From Lysobacterales bacterium (GTDB taxonomy: Bacteria > Pseudomonadota > Gammaproteobacteria > Xanthomonadales > SZUA-36): 56,180 nt of DNA. The notes under the pieces were generated by a model. That model was not told the DNA's origin and ran no database searches. It worked only from the letters and a program-made list of their open reading frames with translations. The DNA lies in the NCBI GenBank assembly GCA_013042915.1, contig JABDPF010000045.1:1-56180 (forward strand). Direction: 5' to 3'. A program made the position numbers and the translations under genes. Positions 12,345-21,319 of this stretch are shown here, one piece after another; position 1 is the stretch's first letter, and each line of letters starts with the position of its first letter.

Positions 12345-13661
12345 ATGGCATCCCGCAAATCCCGCGTACCCACCACGCGCCTCGGCCGACTGGCCCGCAT
12401 GGGTTTTGCCGCGGGCGAGTTCGCGATCGAAGGCCTGAGCGAAAGCGCGCGCCGAATAGGTGCGCCCGTGCCCAAGGACGCTGTGAACGCACTCCTGACC
12501 GGCGCCGGCGCCACCAAGCTCGCCAAGCGACTGGCCGGCATGCGCGGTGCGGCCATGAAAATGGGCCAGATGCTCTCGATGGAGGGCCCGTCCATCCTGC
12601 CGCCCGAGTTCGCGGAAGCCCTGGCCATCCTGCGAGACTCAGCCGACACCATGCCGCACAAGCAGCTTCGTGGCGTGATGGGGCGGGAATACGGCAAGGG
12701 CTGGGAGGAGCGTTTCGATTCGTTCGACTACGAACCGATCGCCTCGGCCTCGATCGGCCAGGTTCACCGGGTGCAGACCCGCGACGGGCGCGACCTCGCT
12801 TTGAAAATCCAGTACCCCGGTGTGGCCAGGAGCATCGACAGCGACGTCGACAACATGTCGATGATGCTGCGCCTGCTGAATATCCTGCCGGTCGATCTCG
12901 ACGTCGATGAGATCGTGGACGAAGCCAAGCGGCAGCTACGACAGGAAGCCGACTACGAACAGGAGGCGCGCTTCCTGCGCGACTACCGTGGGCGGGTGCG
13001 GGACAACCCGGTTCTGCGCGTACCGAAAGTCCATGAGGATCTGACCACCCGGCGCATACTGGCGATGGACTTTGTCGAAGGAGAGCCGCTGGAAGTGCTG
13101 GGTGAGGAGGGGTTCGACCAGGAGACCCGCGACCGCGTCGGCAGGGAGCTCGAGCGCCTGCTGTTCCGCGAATTGTTCGAGTTCCGCCTGATGCAAACCG
13201 ATCCGAATTTCGCCAACTACCTTTACCAGCCGCAGGAAGGACGCATCGTGTTGCTGGATTTCGGATCGACCGTCAATTTCGAATCCGCCTTCACCGAGCG
13301 CTTTCGCCGTATTACCCGGGCACTGGTCGAGGACGACTACGACGCAATCTGGCGCCACGCCGAGGCCATCGGTTACCTGCAGCCCGGTGACAGCCCCGCT
13401 TACTGCGGCCGCGTGATCGAACTGATCCGCATCATTTGCGAGCCCATTCGCGAGGACCAGGTCTACGACTTCGCTTCCTCGGACGTGGCCGTCCGGGCCC
13501 GCGATGCCGGCCTGCAACTCGCCATGAAGAGCGGTGGCGAGCTGCGTTCCCCGCCGCCTGAAACGGTCTTCCTGCACCGCAAGCTGGTCGGCTCCTTTCT
13601 GCTGTGCAGCCGTATCCGCGCCCGGCTCAACGCGCAGGAGATTCTGAAGGAATTCCTGTAA
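12345..13661 (+). CDS. ABC1/ADCK (UbiB-like) atypical kinase
   Basis: A 438-residue member of the UbiB/ADCK protein-kinase-like family, linked to ubiquinone biosynthesis or quinone lipid handling. The family KxGQ signature is present as MKMGQMLSM near residue 70. An Ala-rich loop IASASIGQVH replaces the usual Gly-rich loop. The catalytic-type motifs are LMQTDPNFANY and the metal-binding LLDFGST. It lacks the C-terminal membrane helices of E. coli UbiB and is closer to soluble ADCK3/Coq8-like proteins. It follows tnaA by 18 bases on the same strand and may be read through from it. Confidence 0.85.
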   Translation: MASRKSRVPTTRLGRLARMGFAAGEFAIEGLSESARRIGAPVPKDAVNALLTGAGATKLAKRLAGMRGAAMKMGQMLSMEGPSILPPEFAEALAILRDSADTMPHKQLRGVMGREYGKGWEERFDSFDYEPIASASIGQVHRVQTRDGRDLALKIQYPGVARSIDSDVDNMSMMLRLLNILPVDLDVDEIVDEAKRQLRQEADYEQEARFLRDYRGRVRDNPVLRVPKVHEDLTTRRILAMDFVEGEPLEVLGEEGFDQETRDRVGRELERLLFRELFEFRLMQTDPNFANYLYQPQEGRIVLLDFGSTVNFESAFTERFRRITRALVEDDYDAIWRHAEAIGYLQPGDSPAYCGRVIELIRIICEPIREDQVYDFASSDVAVRARDAGLQLAMKSGGELRSPPPETVFLHRKLVGSFLLCSRIRARLNAQEILKEFL

Positions 13662-13710
13662 AAGGCCGCAGGGGTCTCTTGTAATAAAAAGTTTGCGACT
13701 TGCGTCGTTC

Positions 13711-15234
13711 CTACGGGCGGCGGCGGCGTCCGGGGCGTCCGCGGCGACCCCGCGGAGTCTCGGGTGCCGGCGCATCGGGCGGCGGTGGAAGGTCGGGAAG
13801 CGCCTGTTGAGACGCCGTGCCTTCGAGGATGATGCGACGCATCTCCTTTTCGACGACGGGATCGGTATCAATCGGCTGGTAACGCGACAGGCGAGACTCG
13901 ACCTGCTGCGCGGCTCGAGACACCAGGTCAGGAGCTTCATCTGTCAGCGACGTGTCGCGCGTGGCGCGGTCGATCACCGGATCCGTCTGGTACAGTTCGC
14001 GCGGCCAGTGATCGAGGGTTTGCTGCAAGGTCAGCATGTGACTTTCGCCGATCACGTGGTCGACCAGTTCCTGGGTGGGCAGGTCGTCCAGGGGGCGTAT
14101 TTCGCGGCAAAAATGCAGCGCCTGACCACAGACCTCGTTGTCGAACACGAGCTTGGGTAAGCTGAACGTCAGAACGAAATCCAGCATGCCGGGCCCGGAG
14201 ACCGAGTTGACTCCAGCCAACGCCGCCAGCAAGGCACTGCTGAAGGTTTCCCCGCCGGCCTGGGCATCGAGGTACTTGCCGTCACTGAGTGCCATGTAGG
14301 CTTGGCAGGGAAGTCCGAGGTGCTTGGCGATAGCCACGTACGCCACGTTCAGATGCTGGGCCTCGATCGCGGCCATCGGGGAACTGGCGGCTTTCATGTG
14401 GAAAGTGGCCGGTGCGCCACCGAACAGCACCGGGTGGCCGGGCCGCAGCAGCTGGGCCATGGTCAGGCCGGCGAGCACGTCCACGCAGTGGAACACCAAG
14501 GCGCCCACGAGCGTGACCGGTGCGATCAAACCCATCAGGGTTACCGGCACGATTTCGACCGGTATCCCGGCCTCTACGCAATCGAGCAGGTTCTGGCAGG
14601 AATCCTCGCCGTACCGAAAATTTCCCGTCGCGGTGATCGTGAATAGCGCCAAGGGACGCGCTGCGAGATCCTCGGCATCGCTGCGAAACAGGCCCAGCAG
14701 TCTCGCCAGCCGCGGCACGCCGTGTTCGCCAAAAGCACCCGAAACTACCGGCTGCTTCGAATTCAGCAAGGTCAGGTACAGGCGCCAGGCATCGGAAATG
14801 CCGGCCTCGACGTCACAGGTGGAAAACGCGGTGGCCAGGTAGCCGATGTGTTCGAGGCCGTCCGCGAGGCGCACGTATTCGACGTAGTCTGCGGTCGTGG
14901 CCAGGCGCGTCTCGCCACTGCGGTGGTCAAGCACTTTCAGGCCGCTGGAGCCGGGCACGAAATGAACGCGATCGCCACCCAGGTTCGCGTGGGGCTTGCC
15001 GTCACGGTCGTACAGGCTGAATTCGGACGGGGCCGTTTCGATCGCCCGATCGACCACTTCGGCGGGAAAGAGCACGCGCTCACCGGATGCATTTTCGCGT
15101 AAACCGCGATCCAGCAACTGCGCGCGCAGCGACGCGCCGCGAATCTCCATCCCGGTCTCGGCCAGAATGCGGCGGGCCTCGTCAAGAATGCGCCCGGTCA
15201 GGGCGTCGTCAAGGACCTCGAGGCCAGGCCTCAC
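13711..15234 (-). CDS. MttB-family (trimethylamine methyltransferase-like) methyltransferase, non-pyrrolysine type
   Basis: A 507-residue protein with the MttB/COG5598 TIM-barrel architecture. Segments such as [22 protein letters not shown] and [23 protein letters not shown] resemble the family core. The archaeal trimethylamine enzyme reads an in-frame UAG as pyrrolysine; no internal amber codon occurs here. It therefore belongs with homologues such as glycine betaine methyltransferase MtgB, and the substrate is unknown. The C-terminus is a Pro/Arg-rich tail (about the last 35 residues). It starts with GTG, which overlaps the stop of the upstream ACT-domain gene (GTGA). No corrinoid protein or reactivase is nearby. 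Confidence 0.8.
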   Translation of the reverse strand: MRPGLEVLDDALTGRILDEARRILAETGMEIRGASLRAQLLDRGLRENASGERVLFPAEVVDRAIETAPSEFSLYDRDGKPHANLGGDRVHFVPGSSGLKVLDHRSGETRLATTADYVEYVRLADGLEHIGYLATAFSTCDVEAGISDAWRLYLTLLNSKQPVVSGAFGEHGVPRLARLLGLFRSDAEDLAARPLALFTITATGNFRYGEDSCQNLLDCVEAGIPVEIVPVTLMGLIAPVTLVGALVFHCVDVLAGLTMAQLLRPGHPVLFGGAPATFHMKAASSPMAAIEAQHLNVAYVAIAKHLGLPCQAYMALSDGKYLDAQAGGETFSSALLAALAGVNSVSGPGMLDFVLTFSLPKLVFDNEVCGQALHFCREIRPLDDLPTQELVDHVIGESHMLTLQQTLDHWPRELYQTDPVIDRATRDTSLTDEAPDLVSRAAQQVESRLSRYQPIDTDPVVEKEMRRIILEGTASQQALPDLPPPPDAPAPETPRGRRGRPGRRRRP

Positions 15235-15755
15235 CGCGTGCCTTCCAGGCTCAAATCGACCATCAACTCGTTGGCCAGCGCCTCAAGCTCCGACCGCAAC
15301 GCCTCGGTATCCGCATCCGCCGGGATGAACACCTTGGCGTGGGCCAGGAACAGACTCTCACCCGACATCGAGGCGCTCTGCACCGTGGTCTCGAGTTCCT
15401 GGACATTGACCGCGTGCCTCGCCAGCACCTCGGTGATGTCGTGAACGATTCCGGGCCGGTCCTGCCCGACGAGCTCGAGTGACACGAAGCGGGCGTCCCC
15501 GAATCCGTCGGATTGCGGACCAGCCCCCACGACCACGCTGATGCCCTCGGCCTCGAGCGAGGAAAGCGCGCGCATGAAAGCGTCCGCCTCTGCATCCGGA
15601 AGCTCAGCCAGCAGGATACCGGCGAACTTACCGGCCAGGGAAAGCATACTGCTCTCCATCCAGTTGCCGCCGTGCCGAGCCAGGACCTTGGACAGGGTCT
15701 CGACCACACCCGGACGATCTTCACTGAGAACGGAAAGGACAATGGAAGTCGACAT
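15231..15755 (-). CDS. GcvR-like double ACT-domain regulatory protein
   Basis: A 174-residue protein with two ACT domains, each opening with a ligand-binding signature: [11 protein letters not shown] (about residues 11-21) and [11 protein letters not shown] (about 97-107). This is the architecture of GcvR, the glycine-responsive partner of GcvA that controls glycine cleavage in E. coli. It has an AGGTGG ribosome-binding site and overlaps the MttB-family gene by four bases, so the two are probably translated together. That pairing suggests it senses a small amino acid or methylamine tied to the methyltransferase (inference). No gcvA or gcv genes are in the window. Confidence 0.82.
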   Translation of the reverse strand: MSTSIVLSVLSEDRPGVVETLSKVLARHGGNWMESSMLSLAGKFAGILLAELPDAEADAFMRALSSLEAEGISVVVGAGPQSDGFGDARFVSLELVGQDRPGIVHDITEVLARHAVNVQELETTVQSASMSGESLFLAHAKVFIPADADTEALRSELEALANELMVDLSLEGTR

Positions 15756-15887
15756 GCTGAACCACCTGCCTTGTGGCGCTTTGCAAAAGTAAATTAATGG
15801 TAAACCATGGCCGCCGTGAGGGTGACCCTATTTTCCGGATTTGACCGACACTGCAGAAAATGCACGCCGAGTATATAAAAAGCACTT

Positions 15888-15915
15888 GGATATGCGGTGT
15901 TTTAACCCCATATCC
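15888..15915. repeat. Palindromic hairpin upstream of ompW
   Basis: GGATATGCGG (15888-15897) pairs with CCCCATATCC (15906-15915) at nine of ten positions across an 8-base loop TGTTTTAA. It lies about 60 bases before the ompW start in AT-richer DNA. There is no T-tract, so an operator or leader hairpin is more likely than a terminator. Confidence 0.5.
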
Positions 15916-15973
15916 GAGGTCGAAACATCGTTTGAACTGTTATATTGCGCCCGTCTTTACCAGGAGAAAACAC

Positions 15974-16579
15974 ATGAAAATCAAGGCACTCATCAGCATG
16001 CTGATCGTTTTTTCAGCGGCTACCACCAGTACCGCTATGGCGGTTGAAAAAGGGGACTGGATTGTCCGCGCCGGCTGGACCTCCGTTGCTCCGAAGAGCA
16101 ATAACTCAGACATCGTGAGCGTCAGGCAGGCTGCCTCTCTGGGCGTGAACCTGTCTTACTTTGCCACAGACAACCTGGCCGTGGAACTGCTCGCAGCGTA
16201 CCCCTTCGAGCACGATATTCAGCTCATCGGCGGCCCCACCGTGGCCACCACCGAGCATCTGCCGCCGACCGTCAGCGTGCAGTACCACTTTATGCCGACG
16301 AACGCATTCAAGCCGTACGTCGGAGTCGGCGTCAACTACACCGCATTCTTCAGCACCAAGACAACCGGCGCGCTCGAGGATTCCGTCCTGAAATTGGGTG
16401 ACAGCTGGGGCTTCGCCGGCGAAGTCGGCGTCGACATCATGCTGGGCGAGAACTGGCTGGTCAACGCCAGCGCCCGCTACATCGACATCGAGAGCAAGGC
16501 GAGACTGGATGGCGAGTCGATTGGAACGGTCGCTATCGATCCGTTCGTCTACTCGTTGACCGCCGGCTACCGTTTCTGA
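15974..16579 (+). CDS. ompW: OmpW-family outer membrane protein
   Basis: A 201-residue outer-membrane protein with a signal peptide (about residues 1-23, ending TSTAMA) followed by an eight-stranded beta-barrel. Family features are GDWIVRAGWTSVAP after cleavage, FKPYVGVGVNYTAFF in the middle, and a C-terminal Phe (SLTAGYRF) that signals BAM assembly. The ATG at 15974 follows AGGAGA at a spacing of 6. Longer in-frame extensions lack a signal peptide at their N-terminus. OmpW proteins form hydrophobic-substrate channels and respond to salt or oxygen in several genera. Confidence 0.94.
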   Translation: MKIKALISMLIVFSAATTSTAMAVEKGDWIVRAGWTSVAPKSNNSDIVSVRQAASLGVNLSYFATDNLAVELLAAYPFEHDIQLIGGPTVATTEHLPPTVSVQYHFMPTNAFKPYVGVGVNYTAFFSTKTTGALEDSVLKLGDSWGFAGEVGVDIMLGENWLVNASARYIDIESKARLDGESIGTVAIDPFVYSLTAGYRF

Positions 16580-16599
16580 GGCGAGCACCAACCACTGAC

Positions 16600-16630
16600 A
16601 AAAAAAGCGGGCTTCGGCCCGCTTTTTTTT
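16600..16630 (+). terminator. Rho-independent terminator after ompW, probably bidirectional
   Basis: The GC stem GCGGGC/GCCCGC with a TTCG tetraloop (16613-16616) extends through A7/T7 flanks, giving a 13-bp perfect stem and a T-run at 16623-16630. It separates ompW from the convergent gene ending at 16629. Confidence 0.92.
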
Positions 16631-17423
16631 AGTCCTGCCACTCCCGCACGAGGCAGACCGGGCATCGAATCTGTTCGCGCAGGAATCGCAGCATGGGCGC
16701 TCGCGTCATCGCCCCGGTTGCCGGCGCCACCAACAGCGATGCAAAACCTTCACGCATCGCCAGGGCAAGGTCAGCCACTTCGCCGGCCTTGACGGGCCGA
16801 ACCTGGACACTGCTTCCTTCGGCAAGCGCGCGAACATGTTCCGCCAAAGCCGCGCTATCCTGCACATGGTCCGGCATGACCATGCCGAAAATGCGCCCCG
16901 TATTCCCTCCGCCAAGTTGCCTCGCCACGCGCAGGACCCGCTCGGAACTCTCGACATCGCTGAAAAGAACCGCGATTTGGCCTGACCTGCCCATTTGGCC
17001 TTTCGGCGACAGCGCGAACAGCGGAGGACGTACCGGCTCGAACACGGTGATGTCCGCCTCCGCTGCTGCCCGCTTTAACAGCTCGACGGCCGAGCCTTGC
17101 GAGCTGCGGAAGCTGTGGCCGGCACCGACGCGCGTTGCCAGCACGGCAAGTGCCCGGCGGGCTGTTCGCATGCGCAGCAGCAGCGCGCGGTTCATCTGCT
17201 CGTTATCGAACTCCCGAACGACAAATGTTACGCGGCACAACTCCTTCACGAAGGGCATGGCCGCAGCATGTTGGACGGCCAACTCCTCCATGTAAACGCC
17301 CTGCAGCTCGATGGTCCGATCGGCCGACAACAGGGGCTTCAGCCGGTCGAGCAGGTAACGACTGGCGCCTCCCGGGCCGAGTACGATGGCGATCTGCCGG
17401 GCACGCTCGTCAGGGCGACTCAT
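16629..17423 (-). CDS. Universal-stress-protein-like protein (tandem UspA fold suspected)
   Basis: A 264-residue soluble protein without signal peptide or membrane helices. I do not recognise it firmly. The C-terminal stretch ASLLVAPATGA then FLREQIRCPVCLVRE resembles the end of UspA domains, and the first half shows a similar alpha/beta rhythm ending DITVFEP. A tandem UspA-like fold is therefore my best reading. The canonical GxxG-9x-G(S/T) ATP motif is not clear, so ATP binding is doubtful. It overlaps the upstream Lon-family gene by 14 bases and so belongs to its transcript, suggesting a stress or quality-control role. Confidence 0.6.
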   Translation of the reverse strand: MSRPDERARQIAIVLGPGGASRYLLDRLKPLLSADRTIELQGVYMEELAVQHAAAMPFVKELCRVTFVVREFDNEQMNRALLLRMRTARRALAVLATRVGAGHSFRSSQGSAVELLKRAAAEADITVFEPVRPPLFALSPKGQMGRSGQIAVLFSDVESSERVLRVARQLGGGNTGRIFGMVMPDHVQDSAALAEHVRALAEGSSVQVRPVKAGEVADLALAMREGFASLLVAPATGAMTRAPMLRFLREQIRCPVCLVREWQD

Positions 17424-19842
17424 CCGTTTTTCTCCGGTGCTTTCCCCGCCGTTCCCTGTAACTCGCCAGTTCGATCAACCGGGCGCGGACCGCGTGGTTG
17501 AAAGTACCTTCAGCGAATTCGCCTTCATCGCCCCGCTCGCCGGCCTGCAAACCGGTCAGCAGTTCGATGGCCTGGTCGACGTGGCCGACCGCGAAGACAG
17601 CGAAACGCTCGTCGGCTACCGCGTCGACGACGTCCTGGCGCAACATCAGGTGCTTGACGTTGGCGCGAGGTACCAGCACGCCCTGGTCGCCGCGCAATCC
17701 CCGCTTGCGGCAAATGTCGAAGAAGCCCTCGATTTTCGCGTTGACGCCCCCGATCGCCTGGATCCGTCCGTGCTGATCGACAGAACCGGTGATCGCCAGG
17801 GACTGTTTGATCGGTACGCCGGCCAGCGCCGATAACAGGACACAAAGCTCGGCGGCGGATGCGCTGTCACCGTCCACGCCGCCATAGGATTGTTCGAATA
17901 CCAGACTGGCGTGCAGGGACAAAGGCCGGTTCGGCAAGTAATGCGAGCGCAGGAAACCACCGAGGATCAGCACACCCTTGGAATGGAGTGCGCCACCGAG
18001 CTCTACTTCGCGTTCGATGTCGACAACTTTGCCCGCCCCCAGCGTGACAGCGGCAGTGATTCGCTGTGGCCGCCCGAAAGCCAGTTCGCCGAGTTGCAAC
18101 ACGGCCAGGCCGTTCACCTGACCCACCCGGACCCCCTCGGTTTCCACCAGCATGGTTTCGCGTATGAGGTCCTCCTGAATGCGATCTCGAACGCGGCTTC
18201 CCCGGCGCACCCTGGCATCCACCGCCAGCTGAATCTCGGCGGCATCGACAAGCTCGCTGCTGCCCTGGCCGGCCCAGTAGTGGGCCTCGCGCAGCAGGTC
18301 GGTGGCGTAGTGCAGATCGGTGGTCAGCCGCTCCCGATCGCCTGCGCGGCGAGCGTTCTCCTCCACCAGGCGCGCCATGCCGTCACGGCTGAGGTGACGC
18401 AGGCCCTCGCGCTGAATGATGGTGGCCAACCAGCGTGCAAGGAGCTCGACGTTGGCCTTGCTGCGCACCATTTCGTCCTCGAAATCGGCCTGCACCTTGA
18501 ACAGTTCGGAAAACTCGGGGTCGTGCTCGGACAACAGGTAGTACCAGCGGCGCTCGCCGATCAGCACGATCTTCACTTCCAGCGGAATCGGCTCCGGATC
18601 CAGGGACACGGTGTTGAGCATGCCGATCTCGTCAGCCAGCGAACGAATCCTCAGCTCGCGGGACTTCAGCGCGCGCTTGAGGCCGTCCCAGGCTTGCGGA
18701 TAGGCAAGCAGTTTTTCGGCGTCCAGCACCAGGTAGCCGCCATTGGCGCAATGCAGTGCACCGGCTTGTATCAGGTTGAAGTGTGTGACCAGCGAACCGA
18801 ATTCGGTTTCATGTTCGATGCGGCCCAACAGGTCTGAAAACATCGGCCGATCGGAAAACACCACGGGAGCGCCCTCGCTGTTTGCGTGGTTGACCAGCAC
18901 ATTGACCGCGTAACGCTTTTCCGGCGATGGATGACCCGGATCGGTCAACCCCGCGGCAGCCTCCGCTGCCGCGGCCCCCTCGGCGCGGGGCAGGAACAGC
19001 GTCACGTTCTCAACGATGTCCTCCTGCATGCGCTCAAGGTGTTCGATGACCTCGGGCAGGTCGGCATATTTCCCTTCCAGGTCTTCGACGAGCGCTGCAA
19101 CGGCCAAACCGGCCACATCCTTTTCGAGCTTTCTGATCTGGCGCCGGGTCTCACTGGCCTTCTTGGGCATCGACCGCATCACGGTTTGCAAGCGTTGCGT
19201 GAGATGGCCGATGTTATCGTTGAACGATTCCTGTTCGTCATCGGGAAGCGCCTTGAACTCCTCCGGGCTCAGGGCCTCCCCCTCCCGTATCGGAACGAAC
19301 GCAATTCCGTTCGGTGTCTGCAACACGCCGACGTCGTGGCCTCGCGCTTCTTCTTCGATCTCCCGGACTGCGGATTCTTGAGCCTCTTTCAAGGCCTCGG
19401 CGATGGACTCGCGCTGGGCCTGGAAATCCTCGCTCTCGAAAGCAGCCGGGATGCCGGTCCTGGCATCACCGATGACCTGCTCCAGGTCGTCACGCAATTC
19501 CTGGCTGCGGCCCGGGGGAAGCGACAGCGCACGTGGCTGCCTGGGGTCGTCGAAGTTGTAAACATAACACCAGTCTTGCGGCACCTGCCGCCCGGCCGCT
19601 TCCTGCTCGAGGAAATGGCGGACGAACTCGTGACGCCCGCTGCCCGAACGACCCATGACGTAGACGTTGTGGCCGTTGACCCGGATGCCGGTGGCAAAGT
19701 GCAGGGCCTCTCGCGCCCGCTCCTGGCCTGGAATCTCGGTAAGACCTTCGAGTTCGGCGGTGGATTCGAATGGAATGTCTTCTGGGTCACTGCGCGTGCG
19801 GATCACATCCGCAGTCAGTGCCTCGCCCGGCGTTTCTTGCAT
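17410..19842 (-). CDS. Lon-family (S16) ATP-dependent protease with N-terminal AAA_32-type region
   Basis: An 810-residue protease of the LonH/YcbZ-like branch, not classical Lon. The N-terminal part has a P-loop GRSGSGRH at about 64-71, with Arg in place of the usual Lys. A middle region contains YLVLDAEKLL and a long helical insertion (about 115-260). The C-terminal S16 domain carries the catalytic serine in GDSASAAE (about 658-665) and Lys703 in GGVNAKIEGF. The ATG has GAGG six bases upstream. It is followed by the UspA-like gene with a 14-base overlap. Confidence 0.9.
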   Translation of the reverse strand: MQETPGEALTADVIRTRSDPEDIPFESTAELEGLTEIPGQERAREALHFATGIRVNGHNVYVMGRSGSGRHEFVRHFLEQEAAGRQVPQDWCYVYNFDDPRQPRALSLPPGRSQELRDDLEQVIGDARTGIPAAFESEDFQAQRESIAEALKEAQESAVREIEEEARGHDVGVLQTPNGIAFVPIREGEALSPEEFKALPDDEQESFNDNIGHLTQRLQTVMRSMPKKASETRRQIRKLEKDVAGLAVAALVEDLEGKYADLPEVIEHLERMQEDIVENVTLFLPRAEGAAAAEAAAGLTDPGHPSPEKRYAVNVLVNHANSEGAPVVFSDRPMFSDLLGRIEHETEFGSLVTHFNLIQAGALHCANGGYLVLDAEKLLAYPQAWDGLKRALKSRELRIRSLADEIGMLNTVSLDPEPIPLEVKIVLIGERRWYYLLSEHDPEFSELFKVQADFEDEMVRSKANVELLARWLATIIQREGLRHLSRDGMARLVEENARRAGDRERLTTDLHYATDLLREAHYWAGQGSSELVDAAEIQLAVDARVRRGSRVRDRIQEDLIRETMLVETEGVRVGQVNGLAVLQLGELAFGRPQRITAAVTLGAGKVVDIEREVELGGALHSKGVLILGGFLRSHYLPNRPLSLHASLVFEQSYGGVDGDSASAAELCVLLSALAGVPIKQSLAITGSVDQHGRIQAIGGVNAKIEGFFDICRKRGLRGDQGVLVPRANVKHLMLRQDVVDAVADERFAVFAVGHVDQAIELLTGLQAGERGDEGEFAEGTFNHAVRARLIELASYRERRGKHRRKTDESP

Positions 19843-19925
19843 GGCTGCCTCAACTGGGTGGGAGGCCTACCATTATAGTCCCAGCCGTGCCCCAACTGGA
19901 GACGAATCAGGCGACGAGCGGGCAA

Positions 19926-21044
19926 CTAGGGATGTTCGGATTCGATCCTGCGATGCGCGGCCTGCATCGAGCGGACCCAGGAAATCTCGTCCCCTACCCG
20001 AATCGCACGTGCCAGGTCGTCCAGCACGCTTCGGAACTGGCCGACAACCTCGCCGGTCATCGCGTTGCCCTGCTGGATTTCGAAATAGAGATGGGGATTC
20101 TCAGAGACCACCTGCGCCGCCACCTGCAACTGGGCATTGAAGGTGCTCGACGAGATGCGTTTGAGCAGGGGAACAGCCTCGCCACTTTCGGCCAGTGCGC
20201 TTGCGAAGGCAATATTGACGAGGTGCGAGAGTCCGAGCACCCAGGCCATGACCTCGTCATGCTCGGCCAGGCTGAGATCGACGCATTCAGCTGCCGTATG
20301 CGCGAACAGCGCCCGCGCTTCTGCCAGCGCTTCGGCGTTGCCGACATCGACGAACAGGATGTGCCGGCCGGACAACCCGACTTCGTCCGGGCCGAACATC
20401 GGGTGAACGGAGCACACCCTGCAACCCGCGTCGGCCAGCGCCTCGAGGCCGCTCGTCATCGGGCTTTTCAGAGAACCGATGTCAAACACCAGGGCCCGCG
20501 GGTCCAGTTCGGCCAGGCGGTGCAGCACCGCGTTGGATGGGCGTAAGGGGACGGCGACGACGATCACATCGTAATCGTCCGCCACGGATTCCCAGTCCTG
20601 CACGACGTCGAATGGCGCTTCGACGTCAGCCGGATCGGCGACATCCACCCCGTAACCCACCGTGTCGAGGTAACGTGCCATCCACAGGCCCATGCGCCCG
20701 AGCCCGCCGATCACCAGCGCGCGAGCGCCCTCGCCGTGGCCCGATTGCGCCAGTTGATGCGTCTCCTGGTCGCCTACCGAATGATGGATCAGCGTTTCGA
20801 GCACTTCGCGCGCCAAGCGGGCCGATATCCCAAGATGCTGGGCCCGGCTGACGCCGCGATCGATGACTTCGCGCTCGCGTTCGTAGTGGCGCAGGGGTGC
20901 GCCGGTTTTCAGCTTGTGCTGGCCGATGGACTTGACGACCGAAAGGCGCTCGGCGATCAGGTCGATGATGCCGGTATCGATATCGTCCAGCCGGTCGCGC
21001 AGCTGCTTGAGTTCATCCGGAGTGAGCGGTGCATCGGAGGCCAT
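19926..21044 (-). CDS. tyrA: Bifunctional chorismate mutase / prephenate dehydrogenase
   Basis: A 372-residue T-protein of tyrosine biosynthesis. The N-terminal AroQ chorismate mutase domain (about 1-95) shows LRDRLDDIDTGIIDLIAERL and KLKTGAPLRHYERE. The NAD-binding prephenate dehydrogenase domain follows with VIGGLGRMG and the active-site region CSVHPMFGPD. Length matches E. coli TyrA (373). It appears monocistronic, with an 83-base gap before the Lon-family gene. Note the contrast with the tyrosine-degrading island 10 kb away. Confidence 0.96.
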   Translation of the reverse strand: MASDAPLTPDELKQLRDRLDDIDTGIIDLIAERLSVVKSIGQHKLKTGAPLRHYEREREVIDRGVSRAQHLGISARLAREVLETLIHHSVGDQETHQLAQSGHGEGARALVIGGLGRMGLWMARYLDTVGYGVDVADPADVEAPFDVVQDWESVADDYDVIVVAVPLRPSNAVLHRLAELDPRALVFDIGSLKSPMTSGLEALADAGCRVCSVHPMFGPDEVGLSGRHILFVDVGNAEALAEARALFAHTAAECVDLSLAEHDEVMAWVLGLSHLVNIAFASALAESGEAVPLLKRISSSTFNAQLQVAAQVVSENPHLYFEIQQGNAMTGEVVGQFRSVLDDLARAIRVGDEISWVRSMQAAHRRIESEHP

Positions 21045-21319
21045 TTCCGTTCCTGTATTCGTTCAGCCATCGGGACATTCGAGGCATTCTAGAGCCTAAC
21101 CGTTTGCGGCTCCACAAAATTTCCCGCGCCGGCGAAAGGGCGCGGCAATCATCGCGTACCGGCGGTACCCCATGCGTGCCGAACGAACTGGCCCAAAGGG
21201 GGATTGGTGTACACTCATCGCACATCACCGGGCGCGCATCACCAGACGGATGCGTGATGGCATGACAGGTGGCCCTCCGGTGAAGTCCTTCGACTGCGCA
21301 GGCCAAAAAGAGAGTGCCC

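Noticed and set aside
14000-15234. Pyrrolysine-containing trimethylamine methyltransferase
   Set aside because: The reading frame has no internal TAG and no tRNA-Pyl or pylS-like gene is seen in the window.
21045-21319. Small gene in the tyrA-permease gap
   Set aside because: Short frames here have no ribosome-binding site or homology; the gap probably holds the two divergent promoters.
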